From contig MCGE01000040.1 of NCBI GenBank assembly GCA_002105175.1, forward strand, positions 124,001 to 188,000: a stretch of 64,000 nucleotides of DNA. Reading direction: 5' to 3'. The position numbers and the translations under genes were made by a program. Below the pieces are notes generated by a model. It did not search any database. It had not been told where the DNA came from and saw nothing but the letters and a program-made list of their open reading frames with translations. Origin of the DNA: Absidia repens (lineage: Eukaryota > Mucoromycota > Mucoromycetes > Mucorales > Cunninghamellaceae). Below, piece after piece: positions 45,035 to 57,579 of the stretch. Every line of letters begins with the position of its first letter. The first letter of the stretch is position 1.

Positions 45035-45463
45035 CTTAGCTTTTTTTTTTTTTTTTGGTTGTAGTCATAGTGAAATGCTAGCTTAGCTTTTTAGTGATAG
45101 TAAAAAATGATAATAATAATCTTTAGTGTATATAGACAGATCTATTTTTTCAAATAAAGCCTCCCACCCGATACCATATATGAATCAAAAAAAGACTTTT
45201 CATTGTTTGAACCCCCCCCCCCTCTCTCTCTACCCCAGATCATAAATTGAAGACATATCCATGCACCCCATGGGTTGTCCTTCTCCAGAACAACATATAT
45301 GGTACACAATTTCATTGCACCTATGAAAACAACGAGCCATCCCAAACACCCCCTTACTTAACATATACACACATTTTCATCTTCACCCCGCAGCAAAACA
45401 ATAAGATAAAAAAAAAAAAGGCAAACAATTTGTCAAAAAAAAAAAAAGATATGTAGATGTAGT
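45035..45463. other. Convergent 3' flanks
   Basis: This region lies between two convergent genes (CCDC174 and TAF4). It has T runs near 45041-45057, AATAAAG near 45153, a C run at 45213-45222 and A runs near 45408-45447. No additional gene is supported. Confidence 0.5.
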
Positions 45464-46621
45464 TTATTTCAAATATTGGTTGTAAGATCTAATCAAAGCA
45501 CGCTGCCCACACTCGCAGCCACTATCCAGTTCCTCTTCCAGCGCATACATGGCATCGACCAAGGTGACTTTTCGAGGCGGCATGTCACCACCCGGCCCAC
45601 CGCCACGCCCGGACGGTTGACGGCCAATCATGGATGGTGGAAGGACCATGTTTGCCTCGCGTTTCCGTGATCGTTTCGAGCCTGCTTCGCCGAGTTTTTT
45701 CCCTCCTGATGCGCCTTTGGGTCGTCCGCGTCCCATGGCCGTTGGTGTTGTTGATGATGATCCGTCTTGCTGTGGTTGAGAGATGGGTAGTGATGATGAT
45801 GGTGGTGGTGGTGGTGGTAGTGATGATTTTGATGCGGAGGGGGAGCCGGAGGCTAACATCATCCAACTTTTCCTAACGCCACCGGCACTCATCAAGGCGG
45901 TTTTGTTGGTTGCTTGTTTATAGACATCGTCACTCATGTTGCGTGCCGCAGCCCCAGGCCCCATTTCCTTTTTCTTCTTCTTCTTCTTTTTGGGTGTTTG
46001 AGGATGATCATCATCGCCAGCATTGTCATCGTCATCCATGGTATCGTCATGATCTTGATTGGCTTGATGTTCTCGATCCACTATCGCTTGGCGTCGCCGT
46101 CGTTCGGTTTCGCGATCCACGCGTTCCATGGCCAATAATTGTTTACGGATATCTTGCACATGGGTGACTTTGAGCTGTGCATCAGCATGTTGTGATTGGA
46201 TCCGATGCTGCGAGGCGTCGATGGTGTGTTGTAGAAATGTCGTTAACCGATGCTGGGTGGCAACCGCCATGTACATGACACTGTGTGGATCAATGTGCTG
46301 AATATCCATTGATTTGGCTACAGAAATAAAAAAATATATATATTAAGGTATGATGAGGAATAGGCATGGATGAAGAAACGACAATGAAGGACGTGTGTGT
46401 GTGTGAATGAGGTTTACCGAGTTTGTCCATGGTGTACGCTAGCATGTCGGTATTCATCAATGTGGTGATATTAGGCTACATACAAGTAAAGATAATGATG
46501 ATGATGTGTGAGTCAATGCCCTTCAAGAAAAAATAAAAAGCGGTTCGGTTTTAGCTACCTTTTGTTCAGTGTCATTAGAGAGATCATTGTGTTGTTGCAG
46601 CTGTGAGACTTGGTAATCCAT
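45464..46621 (-). CDS. TAF4: TFIID subunit TAF4
   Basis: Exons 46621-46559, 46475-46418 and 46317-45464 join to 324 residues. The N-terminal part (MNTDMLAYTMDKLG .. YMAVATQHRLTTFLQHTIDASQHRI) has the TAF4 histone-fold pattern that pairs with TAF12. It is followed by a basic coiled coil (DRETERRRRQAIVDREHQ), an acidic/basic linker with PKKKKKKKKEMG, Pro/Ser-rich and Gly-rich (GRGRPKG, an AT-hook-like motif) parts, and the C-terminal box VTLVDAMYALEEE .. RALIRSYNQYLK typical of TAF4. TAF4 is a core subunit of TFIID at RNA polymerase II promoters. The length is short compared with animal TAF4, close to compact fungal versions. Confidence 0.85.
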
Positions 46622-47332
46622 TCAATAAATGTGGGTTGAGTGTAAACAACGAAAAATAAAAAAGCAAAAAAAAAAAAATCATCCTCGCTCGAAAAAACGC
46701 TCGAATTCAATGTCCGCCCGGGAAACTACACACACACACACACACAATCAGAAAAAAGTTAGGGCAAAAAGAAACTGCGTGACCCCGCGCCGCTCTTTTC
46801 CAACAACCTGCATGTTTGTGGTGCTGTTTTCAGGAGACATAAGACGATGGTATATAAGGAGGTCATAACAATCACCCTTTCTGTCAGTTTAGATCTAGGG
46901 GTTATGTATTTATGAAAAGAAAAAGAAAGGCGACTTTCCAACCATGCTAACATTCTTATCATACCATATTTTCTCTCCTTGGGGGGGAGGGCGCACTCTC
47001 TCTCAGGGATCGACATGATACGGTTATTTCACTTGCATTCTCCGAGCGAAAAACGAGTTACAAAAGAGTAAGTGAGCATAAATTAAACATTTCTCGATGG
47101 GTGACTCCACTACTTTCTTTTTCGACATTGCTATCGTGCCTTTTTTTTTCGACAACCCCCTTTTTTTTTTTTTTTTTTTTTTTGTACTGTGTGTATATGT
47201 CTCCTTGAAAATCGCCACATACATACACACACACACACACACCCCAGCTTTTTATAAAAAGGGTCAATCTACCTTTAGAATCCTTTTTATCCTTTTTGTT
47301 CCCCAATCAATTTTTTTTTTTTTTTGACTTTG
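46622..47332. promoter_or_regulatory. Divergent promoter region, TAF4 / APSES regulator
   Basis: This 711-bp gap lies between divergent genes. It contains a CA repeat (46730-46745 and 47222-47242), a G run (46981-46988), a T run (47160-47183), and the T-rich stretch 47310-47325 before the APSES ATG. TTTTTATAAAAAGGGTC at 47249-47265 could be a TATA element about 75 bp from that ATG. No other gene was found. Confidence 0.4.
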
Positions 47333-48667
47333 ATGGATACCACTACTACCACTACCACTCCCACTCCCGTTTCTACCAATCAAAATGATAATGATTGTCC
47401 GAGATTCAGACCCTTTGCTGCATCACTACCTAATTTGAAATTAAAAGTAAGAAAGGCAAAATACTCGACTTCTTTGGATCCTCGAGGTTACATTCCAGGT
47501 ACAACATAGATAACAAATATCGATGGATTGAAGACTTGGTCCTCATTCTAATAATGAATTATTATTGTTTTTTTTTTTTTTTTTTTTTTTACCCAGTGTA
47601 TGAATATATGATCAATCATCAACCTATTATGTGGGATCGAGAAACTGGTAAATGACACATAGATGTATATTGAAGTGGAACTAAAACCCCCTTCCTTTTT
47701 TTTTCTTTCTCCTGTCAATAGGCTATGTCCATTTCACTGGTATTTGGAAAGCGCTGGGAAATAGCAAATCAGATATCGTTAAAATGGTTGACTCCAATCC
47801 TGAGCTCCAGGTGAAAAAAATCCGTGGTGGGTTTCTCAAGATTCAAGGCACTTGGTAAATTTATGAAAAAAAAAGGGACTTTTATTGAATGGAACGTATC
47901 TCTGACCCCCCCTTTTTTTAAAAAAAAACAAAAAACAAAAAAAAAGGATCCCTTATGATTTTGCCGCCATTCTTTGTCGACGTACATCCTATCCTATTCG
48001 TAAGGAACTGACAGCTCTCTTTGGGCCTAAATTTGCCAATGATGCATTACCTCCAGGACATAAGGAGTACGGCAGCCTTTTACTTGATCCACAACGGGTG
48101 AACCCCATGGCTCGACGTACGATGCGTCAACACCACCACCACCACCACCAACAACAACAGCATCGTAAATCGGTGGATCACATGTCTCTTTCAAGGTTAT
48201 TAAATACTAATGAGCAACAACAAACCAGCTCGACTTGGTCCACATCGTCGCCACATACCACGCCATCCCCGACACTCCGAAAATCCGAGCCTTCACGGTC
48301 TTTGCCTCGGATCATGCCTGTACGATGGCATCCTCACCAACAGCAACAACAGCAGCCTTTCTTTTCATCATCTTCACCGCCACCTTTGCCACCAACAACT
48401 CCACCGGCGCCACCTCCCTCCTCGTCCACCAGCAGCAGTAGTAGTAGTCATAGTAGTAGTAATAGTCATAGTCAGAGTCATAGTCCTATGGATGAAGACA
48501 AGTGTATGACGTTGAACCAAGATATCATTGATACCATTAATGCCACCTTGTTATTACAACGGCTCTCTCAAGATGATGGGGCCCGACCATTCAAGCCTAT
48601 GTCGGCCCATACGGTGCCCAGTAGAGTCATGGTGGGCGATCAGGAATATAGAATATGCTGGGACTGA
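47333..48667 (+). CDS. APSES/KilA-N-type DNA-binding regulator
   Basis: Exons 47333-47498, 47597-47647, 47722-47854 and 47947-48667 join to 356 residues. Residues about 56-155 hold the APSES/KilA-N domain: VYEYMINHQPIMWDRETGYVHF, TGIWKALGN, KKIRGGFLKIQGTWIPYDFAAILCRRTSYPIRKEL and FGPKF. The C-terminal half is low complexity (His, Gln, Pro and Ser runs) with a short conserved-looking end (MVGDQEYRICWD). No ankyrin repeats follow, so it is not of the Swi4/Swi6/Mbp1 type; it is closer to the Xbp1/Bqt4-like or stand-alone APSES regulators. Such proteins regulate development or cell-cycle genes, or tether chromatin; which of these applies is unknown. Three introns lie in the DNA-binding half. Confidence 0.88.
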
Positions 48668-48794
48668 TTGATTTTTTTTTTTGAAATAAACATTTGAAAT
48701 GCCGCCACTTTTTTTTGGGAAATGTTTCAAAAAAAAAAGATGTGTGTTTTTTGATTTTTTGCCTCTTCTGTCAAACCATCGTTTATACTAAACT

Positions 48795-51700
48795 ATGCAA
48801 GACGGTAGAAGGAAACAACGAGGTTCATTTGATGCCTTTCATAAACAACTGAAAAACATTGCCCATCAACGTCAAATGAAAAAGGATGCAATAACAACAG
48901 TAGAAGCAGCTTCAACATCATCGTCAGCGACACAATTATTCAGTATCGAGGATATCCCGTATAATGGAACCAACAACAGTCAGTTTGATCCATCGGCACC
49001 ATCCCGTTCTTCTGATACAAAACAGCCAATAAGGTAAAAGAAAGAAAATCATGATAATATACGGTTTGACTTGACGAATTTCTTGTTAGATGGGGCGAAC
49101 GACAACAACAACAACAACAACAACAGGAGGAATTATCAGTAGTATCAGTAGGATTTGATTCTTGGGATCCACCTCGCGGTCACCGTGCTTCTTCATCAAC
49201 GTAAGTTCACCAGTCAACCTTCAAACCCCACCTTCATTTTTATTCATGTTGGCGTCTTTCTTCCACTATAGAACACAACAACAACCGCAACGTCAACAAC
49301 GCCAACAAGCACATAATGGTTGGCTCGAATCACCGTCACCTAGACGAGGTTCTGCTGCTGCTGTTGCTGCGACTGCCACTGCTGTGATGGCGCAAAAGTA
49401 AGTGGCCGCTTATCACCCCCGTAAAGAAATGAAAAATAGACTCATTCGTTCCCTATAGTAACAACCATTATCACCACAAACACCAACAACAACAACAACA
49501 GACCCCAACAACGCCTCCCGAACAACCTTCATCTACTCGCGTCAAAATGATTGAACCAGATCGATTTCAAGATTGGCAATTGGAAGCAGCACAACTATGG
49601 ACTCACGGGATTGATCTCAGTATGGAAGAAAAGCCCTCTAGTACCAGCAAGAAGAAAAAGTCAGGTTGGCTGACCTTTGAAGAGGTGGCTGCTTATCCTA
49701 CAACACACGTCTCGACCCCACCACCACAATTACCACAACCACCCCAACAATCACAGCCACTGAAATCACATCATCACCAACAAAGGCAGACGGCACCGGC
49801 ACCCAAAGTACCAACACCACCACCTCAAGCTCCAGCTGCATTTATCACAAAACTCGTCTCTAACCTCCACACTCCACAAACCGTCCTCTTGTTTTTAGAC
49901 GCCATCGAAGCGGGCGTCATTCCATACCCACCACTCATCAAAGCCCTTCCCAACCTTATTTCTTCACCAATGCAAAATCGCGCCGTCGAGAAACTGTTGA
50001 CCATTGTCGTACGTGCGCCATCCGACTTCCAACAACAACTCATCCATATCATCCATGCATCTAACCCGTCTACTCTTTTCCGCCATTACCTTCCCTCGTA
50101 CCTGTGTCTCCCAAGGGACGTCACATTGATCTTGGATTTCTTCTTGGCTCTCTTCACCCATTCTTCACCATCGAGTCCGTTACTGCAAGTCGTTGAATCC
50201 CATTATACCATCCATTTGAAACCCACCTTTCTTCCACAGACATGCAAAGAGATGGATAACCGTCTGAAAAAACTCCACGCCCTCCAATCCTCGATCGATG
50301 GCCCTGGTGGCAGCAGCGTTGGTGGTGGTGGTTGGGGATGGCCGGTACAGCAACAACCTGACCCTGAAAAACAGCAACAACAACAACAGCAACAAGCGTA
50401 TTTCAAACACCAACTCACAGTGCATCAACAACACATGCATGACATCAAGAACAAAAAAGTGGGGGTAGTGCTCAAAAATGTACAATGGCATCAACGCGCT
50501 ACCGTGCTTTCACCTATGATCTCCGATTACGCCCACGTCTATCTTGCCAAGCATTCAACGTCGTTTTTGGATCGTCATTTACTGGGTTGTGTGGCTATCC
50601 TTATCTCCCGATCCACTCAAACTCCCATTTTCGGCACAACTATCCAGGTGGCCCCGCTACTACCTCAACATGATGATGATGATGATCATCCATGGTTGGT
50701 GGCGATTCAACATCATCATCATCTTCCCTCTTCTGAACAGATCGATTTTGACGAGCTGATCCTGACAACCGTACCTGCCTTTACCCTCTTCCCGATCTCT
50801 GACTGGCTCCAACATGCCGCCATGACCCAGCTGGATATCAACGCCTCCCTGGGCGCCGCCATGTCCCTCTGGTCACCGTCTTCTTCGAACGATGTGCCTT
50901 CGTACCTGACCCATCTTTCCTTGGACGTCTCCGTGATCATGGCACCGACCTACCGTGGATGCAAAGCCAATATCAGTGACGACTCATGGCCCGTGCTTCA
51001 ATCCAAACACCTCCGCTTACCAGTCTCTCAACGCCCGCCTTTGTATACACTTTCCAACAGTCAAATCCAACATCTTCAATATGCCATGGGGCACCGTTAC
51101 AGTGTCACCACAGGGAACCCGGGGACTGGAAAGACATATGTGGCAAGTAAATGTTTAGCGTTGGTATATCAAGCTTTGAAACAACTACCAGGTCGCCCCA
51201 TGGTGTTGGTTGTCAGCGATACCGCACAACAATTGACACAACTCATCAAGGACGCAGGCCCACACATCATGCAAGCCGCTACCGCATGGGACAACAACCT
51301 CATCATGGGAACAACGACCTTGGCCAAAGGCACCAGTGAATGGAAACAGTACAGGCAGCTTTCACGGGACCTTGAATCTGCGCTTGCCAAGCTCCAGACG
51401 TTACAGCAACATCGTCATGCTGTGGTGGATCAGCAGCAGTCGCAGTATGTGATGGAGTTAGCCCCACCGTCGTACCGATCTCAGCTCAATTCGACTTGGC
51501 TGCTTACGGCGTCCCAAAACGGCGACGACCACTCTTTTCTTTCGATGATGCAGCCATTGGTGGACGCTATTCTCAATCCCACTTCCACAGATGGCCGATT
51601 AGTATCGCACGACGATTTTGTACAGCAATTGGAATGGATGCACGACCATCCCCCTCCCTTCATCTCACTTTCCTCTTCCTCCAACAACAACAACACATGG

Positions 51701-52743
51701 CCCTTCCACGACAACAACAACAACAACAACAACAGTGATCAGGCTCGGTATGCATTGTTTAAAGTATGGACCCAAGTCGACCCCAATGACCTCTGGACGT
51801 TATCCATGGACGCTCGACACCAGTTATACGCACAAGTGGTCAAGGCTTACGATCCATTTTTGCGTTTGGCCATCCAACAACAACAGGACCAGATCACCAA
51901 GGTGGGTGCGGCGTTGCATCAGTTACGTACCTCATTTGCGCAAACAAGTGTGTGTCGTCGTCATACGCAAAGAGACGTTGGTGTCATGACCATGACCACC
52001 GCCACCGCGATGGCCCAAGTGGATCTTGTACGTGCCTTGTGTCCTCAAGTGATGATCCTCGATACTGCTTTTGGTGCGGTCATTGAACCGTTGGTGTTGG
52101 CGCAAAAGCAAGAAACGCAGCATGTCATGGTATTTCAACCTCTTGGCGACAACGAAGGCGGTTTGGAGGAACAGTGGCGGATGCCATCGGACGTGTATCA
52201 TCTCTGGCGCACCGCATCCCATGTCCAACACGAACAAAAACAACAGCCAGTCTTTATCACCAAGGATAGCAAGTCGTTGGGTGTCAAATATAATACGTAC
52301 TGTGTGGCTCTGGACGAGGATGACCATCATAAGGTGGTGACGTGGCTGGCCCATCTGGCGCGGTATCTGTATCAACAACAGCAGGCGCAAGACCATCAAC
52401 AACAACAACAACAACAAGACATATCGGTGTTGGTGTTGGTATCCAGTGGCCAATGGGTGGCACCCGTGAAACAAGCGCTCCAACAATTGGTGGGCGGACC
52501 GACGGGTGCAGGAGGATGGATCGAGCATGTGCATGTTGATAGTGTGGCTTCCTATCAACATACCATGACGGAGGTCGAGACTGTCTTGGTGGGTGTTTTA
52601 GATGCACAAGGACCCCAGGCGGCGTGGTCGATGGCATTGTCAAGAGCCACCTCGGCCATGTATATTGTGGGTGCGCGGGAGACATTAGCGGAACATGCCA
52701 TGTGGCAGCGTGTATTAACATTCATGGAATCCCAAGGTAAAAG

Positions 52744-52795
<52 letters not shown>

Positions 52796-53665
52796 AAAAG
52801 ACTATCCAATGGTGTTGATATCTGATTGTTTTTTGTGTTTTTTGAATTTGGTAAATAGGACGGTGCTGGAACGCCATTCCATTGGTGTGTCAGCAACATC
52901 CTCAGACTGAAACGTTGGTTCAGCATGTGGATGATTTTGCCAATGTGCAAAATGGTGGATGCAATGTAAGAGCGCCAATCTTCTTTCACCAAAGAGATGT
53001 GTGTGACTTACTGATTTTTTTTTTATTGAATAGGCAATTTGCAATACGTTAAAGGAATGCGGTCATGTGTGTCAAGAGGTAAGTCAAAATTTACCCTCAT
53101 CCCCTCCGACCAAAAAGAAAAATGTTCACTCATCACCTTCCCTCCCTTCTTTGAATTAGATGTGTCATCATCAACCTCATGAAACGATGCCATGCCAACA
53201 ACCCTGCGACCGACCGCGCCCACCCGGATGTATGCATCGCTGTAAGCAACCATGCCATGCATGTCAACGAGCATGCCTGCCATGTGAAGAGCCCATGACG
53301 ATCGAATTGAACTGTGGCCATACACTACCCAATGTACCATGTCATTTTCAACACCTCAACGATGTGGAGTGTCCGGAACTGGTGACGGAGACACTCATCT
53401 CCTGTGGTCATACTGTGACGGGCCCCTGTGGTCGTTTGCCGCCTTGTACTTCGCTGTGTCTTGCCTTACTTCCATGTGGCCATCCTTGTCAGCAAAAGGT
53501 AAAGCCAACAAGAGAACATCCAACCCCTTGCTCAACCTCACTCACTCTTTCTTTCTTTATATATATATATTCATAGTGTGGTGTGGAACATGATCATGAT
53601 AGGTCATCATGTACATTGGAATGTCCCAAACAATTGATTTGTGGTCACCACTGTGCAAAAGGTAA

Positions 53666-53705
<40 letters not shown>

Positions 53706-54110
53706 TGGAAGTTTGGTACGATGGGAAGCTAACCTTTTGTCTGTTAAGGTTGTGCCAACCCGGACGATCATACACAACGATGCCTTAAAGCGTGTGATCG
53801 GCTATGCTCACATGGGTACCGATGTGCACGACGATGTTGGGAAGTCTGTGTGAAATGCAAAAGCCCGTGTCCTTATCAGGTAAAGGGAAAAAAAAATAAG
53901 TAGTTGGCTTGTTGTTGGGACACGTAGGTCTGACTTCTATATTTTTATTTGTAGTGTCCGCACAGTCAATGTAGCAAAAAGTGTTATGAGATATGTGATC
54001 GTGAACCGTGCAATGAACCATGTCCAAAACGCTTGTCCTGCACGTAAGGGGTTTTTTTGTTGTTTTTTTTTGTTTTTTTTTTGATTGGATGAAATCCATC
54101 CTTTGGAATG

Positions 54111-54153
<43 letters not shown>

Positions 54154-55016
54154 GCTCGGGATAGACATCCTTGTCGTGGCGTCTGCGGTGAACCTTGCAC
54201 GAAGTGTATCATATGTCATCCTAAAGAACAATGTTTGATCACGTTACGGTCACTTAGTGAATTTACCACCGAAGAATTGATTTACACTTTACCTGAATGT
54301 GGCTGTTGTAAGTGTTTTCTGGTTGTTGTTGTTTTTTTCCTGGTCTCGTCATGCCTTTTTCTTTTCTCACCCGCCACATGTTGTTGTTGTTTTTTCTGTA
54401 GCGTTTTCTTTGGAAGGATTGGACAGTTATTTCTCAAGTCGAGTCAAGAATGGTAAGCAAAAGAAAATCCGCAAAGAAAAAGAAAAAGAAAAACCATACA
54501 TTTGTCTCATGTACTTAAAAAAAAAAAAATAGGGGAACATACGGCCATTAAACAATGGGTGTGTCCATCATGTCAAGCACCTATCTTGACAGCGGGACGC
54601 TATGCAAACCAGATCCGATCGGAATTCACCTTGATTGACACCATCAAGCAACAACAAGAAGCCGATTTACAAAGTTTGACCAGTGAAGAAAGGTTCCATA
54701 TCATCAATGCCATGAACGAAGAACCCAATAATCATATCAATGATATTGTCGGAGGAAGATGGTTTGTGTGTAAAAATCAGCATCCGTATTTCATAGGTAA
54801 AACACACCCTCCACAAGCTTTTCGTCAAACTGTGTCCACTTACCTTTTTTTTTTTTTAACATAGGTGATTGTGGTGGTGCCACGGAAGTGTCGACGTGTC
54901 CTCAATGCAATGAAGCTATTGGTGGACTACAACACCAAGTGCTGGATACCAATAGGTTTTATGGTGAATTTGATGGATCGGCAGAACCTGCATGGCCTGG
55001 TCAACCCCGATCTTGA
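48795..55016 (+). CDS. ZNFX1-like protein: degenerate SF1 helicase with NFX1 and RZ zinc fingers
   Basis: Fourteen exons join in frame to 1,719 residues; the large fourth exon is 49459-52736. The N-terminal 480 residues are Gln/Ser/Pro-rich. Residues about 500-720 (HVYLAKHSTSFLDRHLLGCVAILISRS) fit the ZNFX1 pre-helicase region. The Walker A GNPGTGKTY at about 711 is intact. The Walker B position reads VMILDTAFGAVIEP (about 1024) instead of DEAA/EEAG, and the QLRP and GxE motifs of later helicase blocks are not recognisable (QHTMTEVETVLVG, SMALSRATSAMYIVGAR). Exons 5-12 encode many NFX1-type Cys/His fingers (CGHVCQ, CKQPCH, CGHPCQQKC, CTHPCRGVCGEPC). The end has an RZ-type finger (CKNQHPYFIGDCGG .. 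CPQCNEAIGG). ZNFX1/Hrr1 relatives work in small-RNA silencing and antiviral sensing. Confidence 0.88.
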
Positions 55017-55691
55017 GAAATGAGTTTAGATATATATATACATTTACAATTTTGTCTCACTCTCTCTATGTAGAATATTTTTTTATTATTATTCCGTATA
55101 CCCCTCCCCCCATTTTTTTTTATTTTTTCTGTTTTTTGTTTTTGGTTTTATATTGATACATCCATATAAATAAAAGAATCATGCAGTGGATACTTCTTGA
55201 AGAGAAAGGTTGCAACATCCGTTTTTGACGAAAGTCATGTGTGTGTGTGTGGCCCCTGCATTTGGGGACCCTTAAATATAAAAAGAAAAAAAGAGAGTGG
55301 CAGTTGGCTTTGACACCATCGACATATTTCAAAGGCCGCTCATGTGATTTTTTTTTCCTCTTCCCATTTTTTTCCGCGCTCTCTCGTTCTTTCCTTTTCA
55401 CCATATCACTACTTTGAGGTTATGATGATATTAGGCTAGCGATAGGACTAGTTATAGACGTGCTCTCAGTTCAGGGATGAACAACATGCACGGGGTATCC
55501 CTTTCTACAGTAGGATCGAAAGAGACCACTGACCTGTGCTGTGTTTGAATAATGAAGTGTTTCCCTTTTAGATGATGACTTTTGTGTTGAAGCGAGCTTT
55601 TAGATCCGACTTTTTGATCTCGCTTATGCTTCTATCCAATAGATCCTTCCCTTTTCAATCGCCCCCTCCCCCTTTGATACAATGAATATCT

Positions 55692-55724
<33 letters not shown>

Positions 55725-56725
55725 TCAATTTATAGACAATGATTTTCAAAATAGTTACGTTCTTGTTTTTTTTTTATTATTATTAATTTTTATTACTTAA
55801 ATAGTCGATGTGACCCAGACGATATAGTAAAAACCCATCTCTTTCTTTCTGTTGTAGCTTTGTCCAACATGCCAACCCCGAAATGACTTCCTTTTCCTTC
55901 CTTTCGGAAGCCTGGCGAACCGGTGGTCAGTGTGTTAAGGGGGGTGGGGCTCACTTACTATGAAATAAGGTCCTATTGCCGCTTGATGCTAGCCATTCTT
56001 ATATTCACGCACCTATAGTATCCACTCCACCCACCGATTGCTGATTTTTTTGTATTTGCAATCCGTGGTTTTGTCCATAGGATAGGATGAGTTCGTTTCA
56101 TTTAGAATCACTATTGCCTGGTTTTATATCATAATGAATTAATAAAAAAAAAAAAATTGCTATGACAAAAAGGGAAGACATGGTATTATGCAGCGCGAAA
56201 TATAGTTGTTGTGTTTTATTGGGGAGGGGGAACGGGGCGGGGACATGGGAAGAAAGAGAAAAAAAAAAGTTGGAGTAAAATTGAGATGCGAATCAAAAAT
56301 GATATAATTAGTAGGTAGAACTGGGTCAAAGGAACCAGTACATCGTCCATCATACAACCTTGTTCGTAGACTCTTTTTTATTAGGAAAAAAAAAAACAAA
56401 CAAGCTAGCCAAACGACCAAAAATACACGCAAGGAGATGAACGGATGAATGTTGAATTTTATTTTATTTTATTAAAGACACTTTTTTCCAATACAACAAA
56501 CACAAACAAGAGCTAATAAATAAATAAAATAAATAGAAAGTGAAAAAACAGTAGATAAAGCTAAGATAGGAGACACAGAGCAAAACAAGCGGCGGCAAAG
56601 CGATGGGAAGGGGAGACGCTTTTTTTTTTTTTTTTTTTTTTTTGCTTGCTTGCCTTCATTATGCTGTTATTGTTTTCTGAGCTCAAAGAGCGTTTTGGGC
56701 TACAGGTACATTATTTGGTTAGTCC
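55017..56725. other. Intergenic: SINE-like copy, then first duplicated unit
   Basis: It holds the 3' flank of the ZNFX1-like gene, a TC repeat near 55690-55715, and a diverged SINE-like copy at 55420-55600. From about 55720 the sequence is shared with 58345-58770 and 61950-62160 (TCGATGTGACCCAGACGATATAGTAAAA..), so it is the start of the duplicated segment. 56150-56440 is shared only with 62165-62400. No gene is supported. Confidence 0.55.
55420..55600 (+). repeat. SINE-like dispersed repeat, copy 5, diverged
   Basis: GGCTAGCGATAGGACTAGTTATAGACG, CAGTTCAGGGATGAACAACATGCACGGGGTATCCCTTTC and AGTAGGATCG follow the order of the family, but the core is altered (GGGGTATCCCTTTCTACAG). It is the most diverged of the six copies and the 3' part is shortened. 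Confidence 0.5.
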
Positions 56726-57196
56726 TTAGAAGATATGAGGAGGCTGTTCTGGTTCGGTCATTCGTTCTTCATGTTCTCTGCGTCCTTGAGCACCTGGGGA
56801 TCCTTGAGCACCTGGGGATCCTTGAGCAACTATAGGTCCTTGAGCATCCATGGATCCTTGTGCAACCACGGGTGCTAGTTGAGCAGCTGACTGAGGGTTT
56901 TGGGGGTCCATACAAGAGGGTGGAGCCGCTGGCGGGCCAGCTTGTAGAATTTGATGACGTTCACGAACCGAAGGAGACGCTTGCTCTTTGAATGCTACAA
57001 CAGGAGCAAAACCAGAAGCTTGCTCGCCACGAAATTGAGGTGGACTACCGGCAGCATCTCCCATTTGCAATTTGAATTCCTCAGTGGGGAGATTGTCTTT
57101 GTTATGGTGTTCTTTAGAGCGACCAGCCAAGGGTGCACCTTGAATCATGACGGCAGAAAAAGCTAACAAGAGCAAAAAAGAAGAAGCTTGGACCAT
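56726..57196 (-). CDS. Secreted Pro/Gln-rich protein, family member 2
   Basis: A single exon of 156 residues. The signal peptide MVQASSFLLLLAFSAVMIQG is nearly identical to members 3 and 4. Next come APLAGRSKEHHNKDNL, PTEEFKLQMGDAAG, EQASGFAP, a variable segment, APPSCMDPQNPQSAAQLAP, and a tail of short repeats (DAQGPIVAQG, then SPGAQG twice) ending REHEERMTEPEQPPHIF. One cysteine. Mutations and repeat changes concentrate after residue 60, while the first 50 residues are almost fixed. Function unknown; secreted. Confidence 0.85.
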   Translation of the reverse strand: MVQASSFLLLLAFSAVMIQGAPLAGRSKEHHNKDNLPTEEFKLQMGDAAGSPPQFRGEQASGFAPVVAFKEQASPSVRERHQILQAGPPAAPPSCMDPQNPQSAAQLAPVVAQGSMDAQGPIVAQGSPGAQGSPGAQGRREHEERMTEPEQPPHIF

Positions 57197-57440
57197 GGTT
57201 GATGAATTATTTTGTTTTGGTTGATATAGATTGTTAAGATTTAATTAACAAAAAAAACGAAAAACCATCCACCATCTTTTTATATATTTTTTGAATGGTA
57301 AAGAGATCGATAAAGTTCATGTAATAGAACACTATAAGCCTGCTTGTGTATGTCCACTAAAAAAAAGTTTGCATATTATACAGACCCCACTGCGTATTTT
57401 TCTCCTATCTTTGATGATAGTGATAACGATGACGGACAGC
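57197..57440 (-). promoter_or_regulatory. Promoter of secreted family member 2
   Basis: In minus sense it includes ATATATAAAAAGATGGTGGATGG (TATA box about 80-90 bp before the ATG), AACTTTATCGATCTCTTTACCATTC, AGTGGACATACACAAGCAGGC and CAGTGGGGTCTGTATAATATGC. The same blocks precede members 1, 3 and 4. The TATA box is altered in member 4 (AGATAAAAAG). Confidence 0.65.
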
Positions 57441-57545
57441 ATGTAGGGTCGGCATACATGTATAAATAAATAGAAAAAATTGCGGACGATCAATATTTGT
57501 ATATCATGTACTGTATCTATATGAAATGAACATTGTTCTTGGATA

Positions 57546-57579
<34 letters not shown>

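Noticed and set aside
45634..46167. Plus-strand hydrophobic frames opposite TAF4
   Set aside because: They arise from the antisense of Ser/Pro/Lys-rich codons in TAF4. No promoter or splice evidence.
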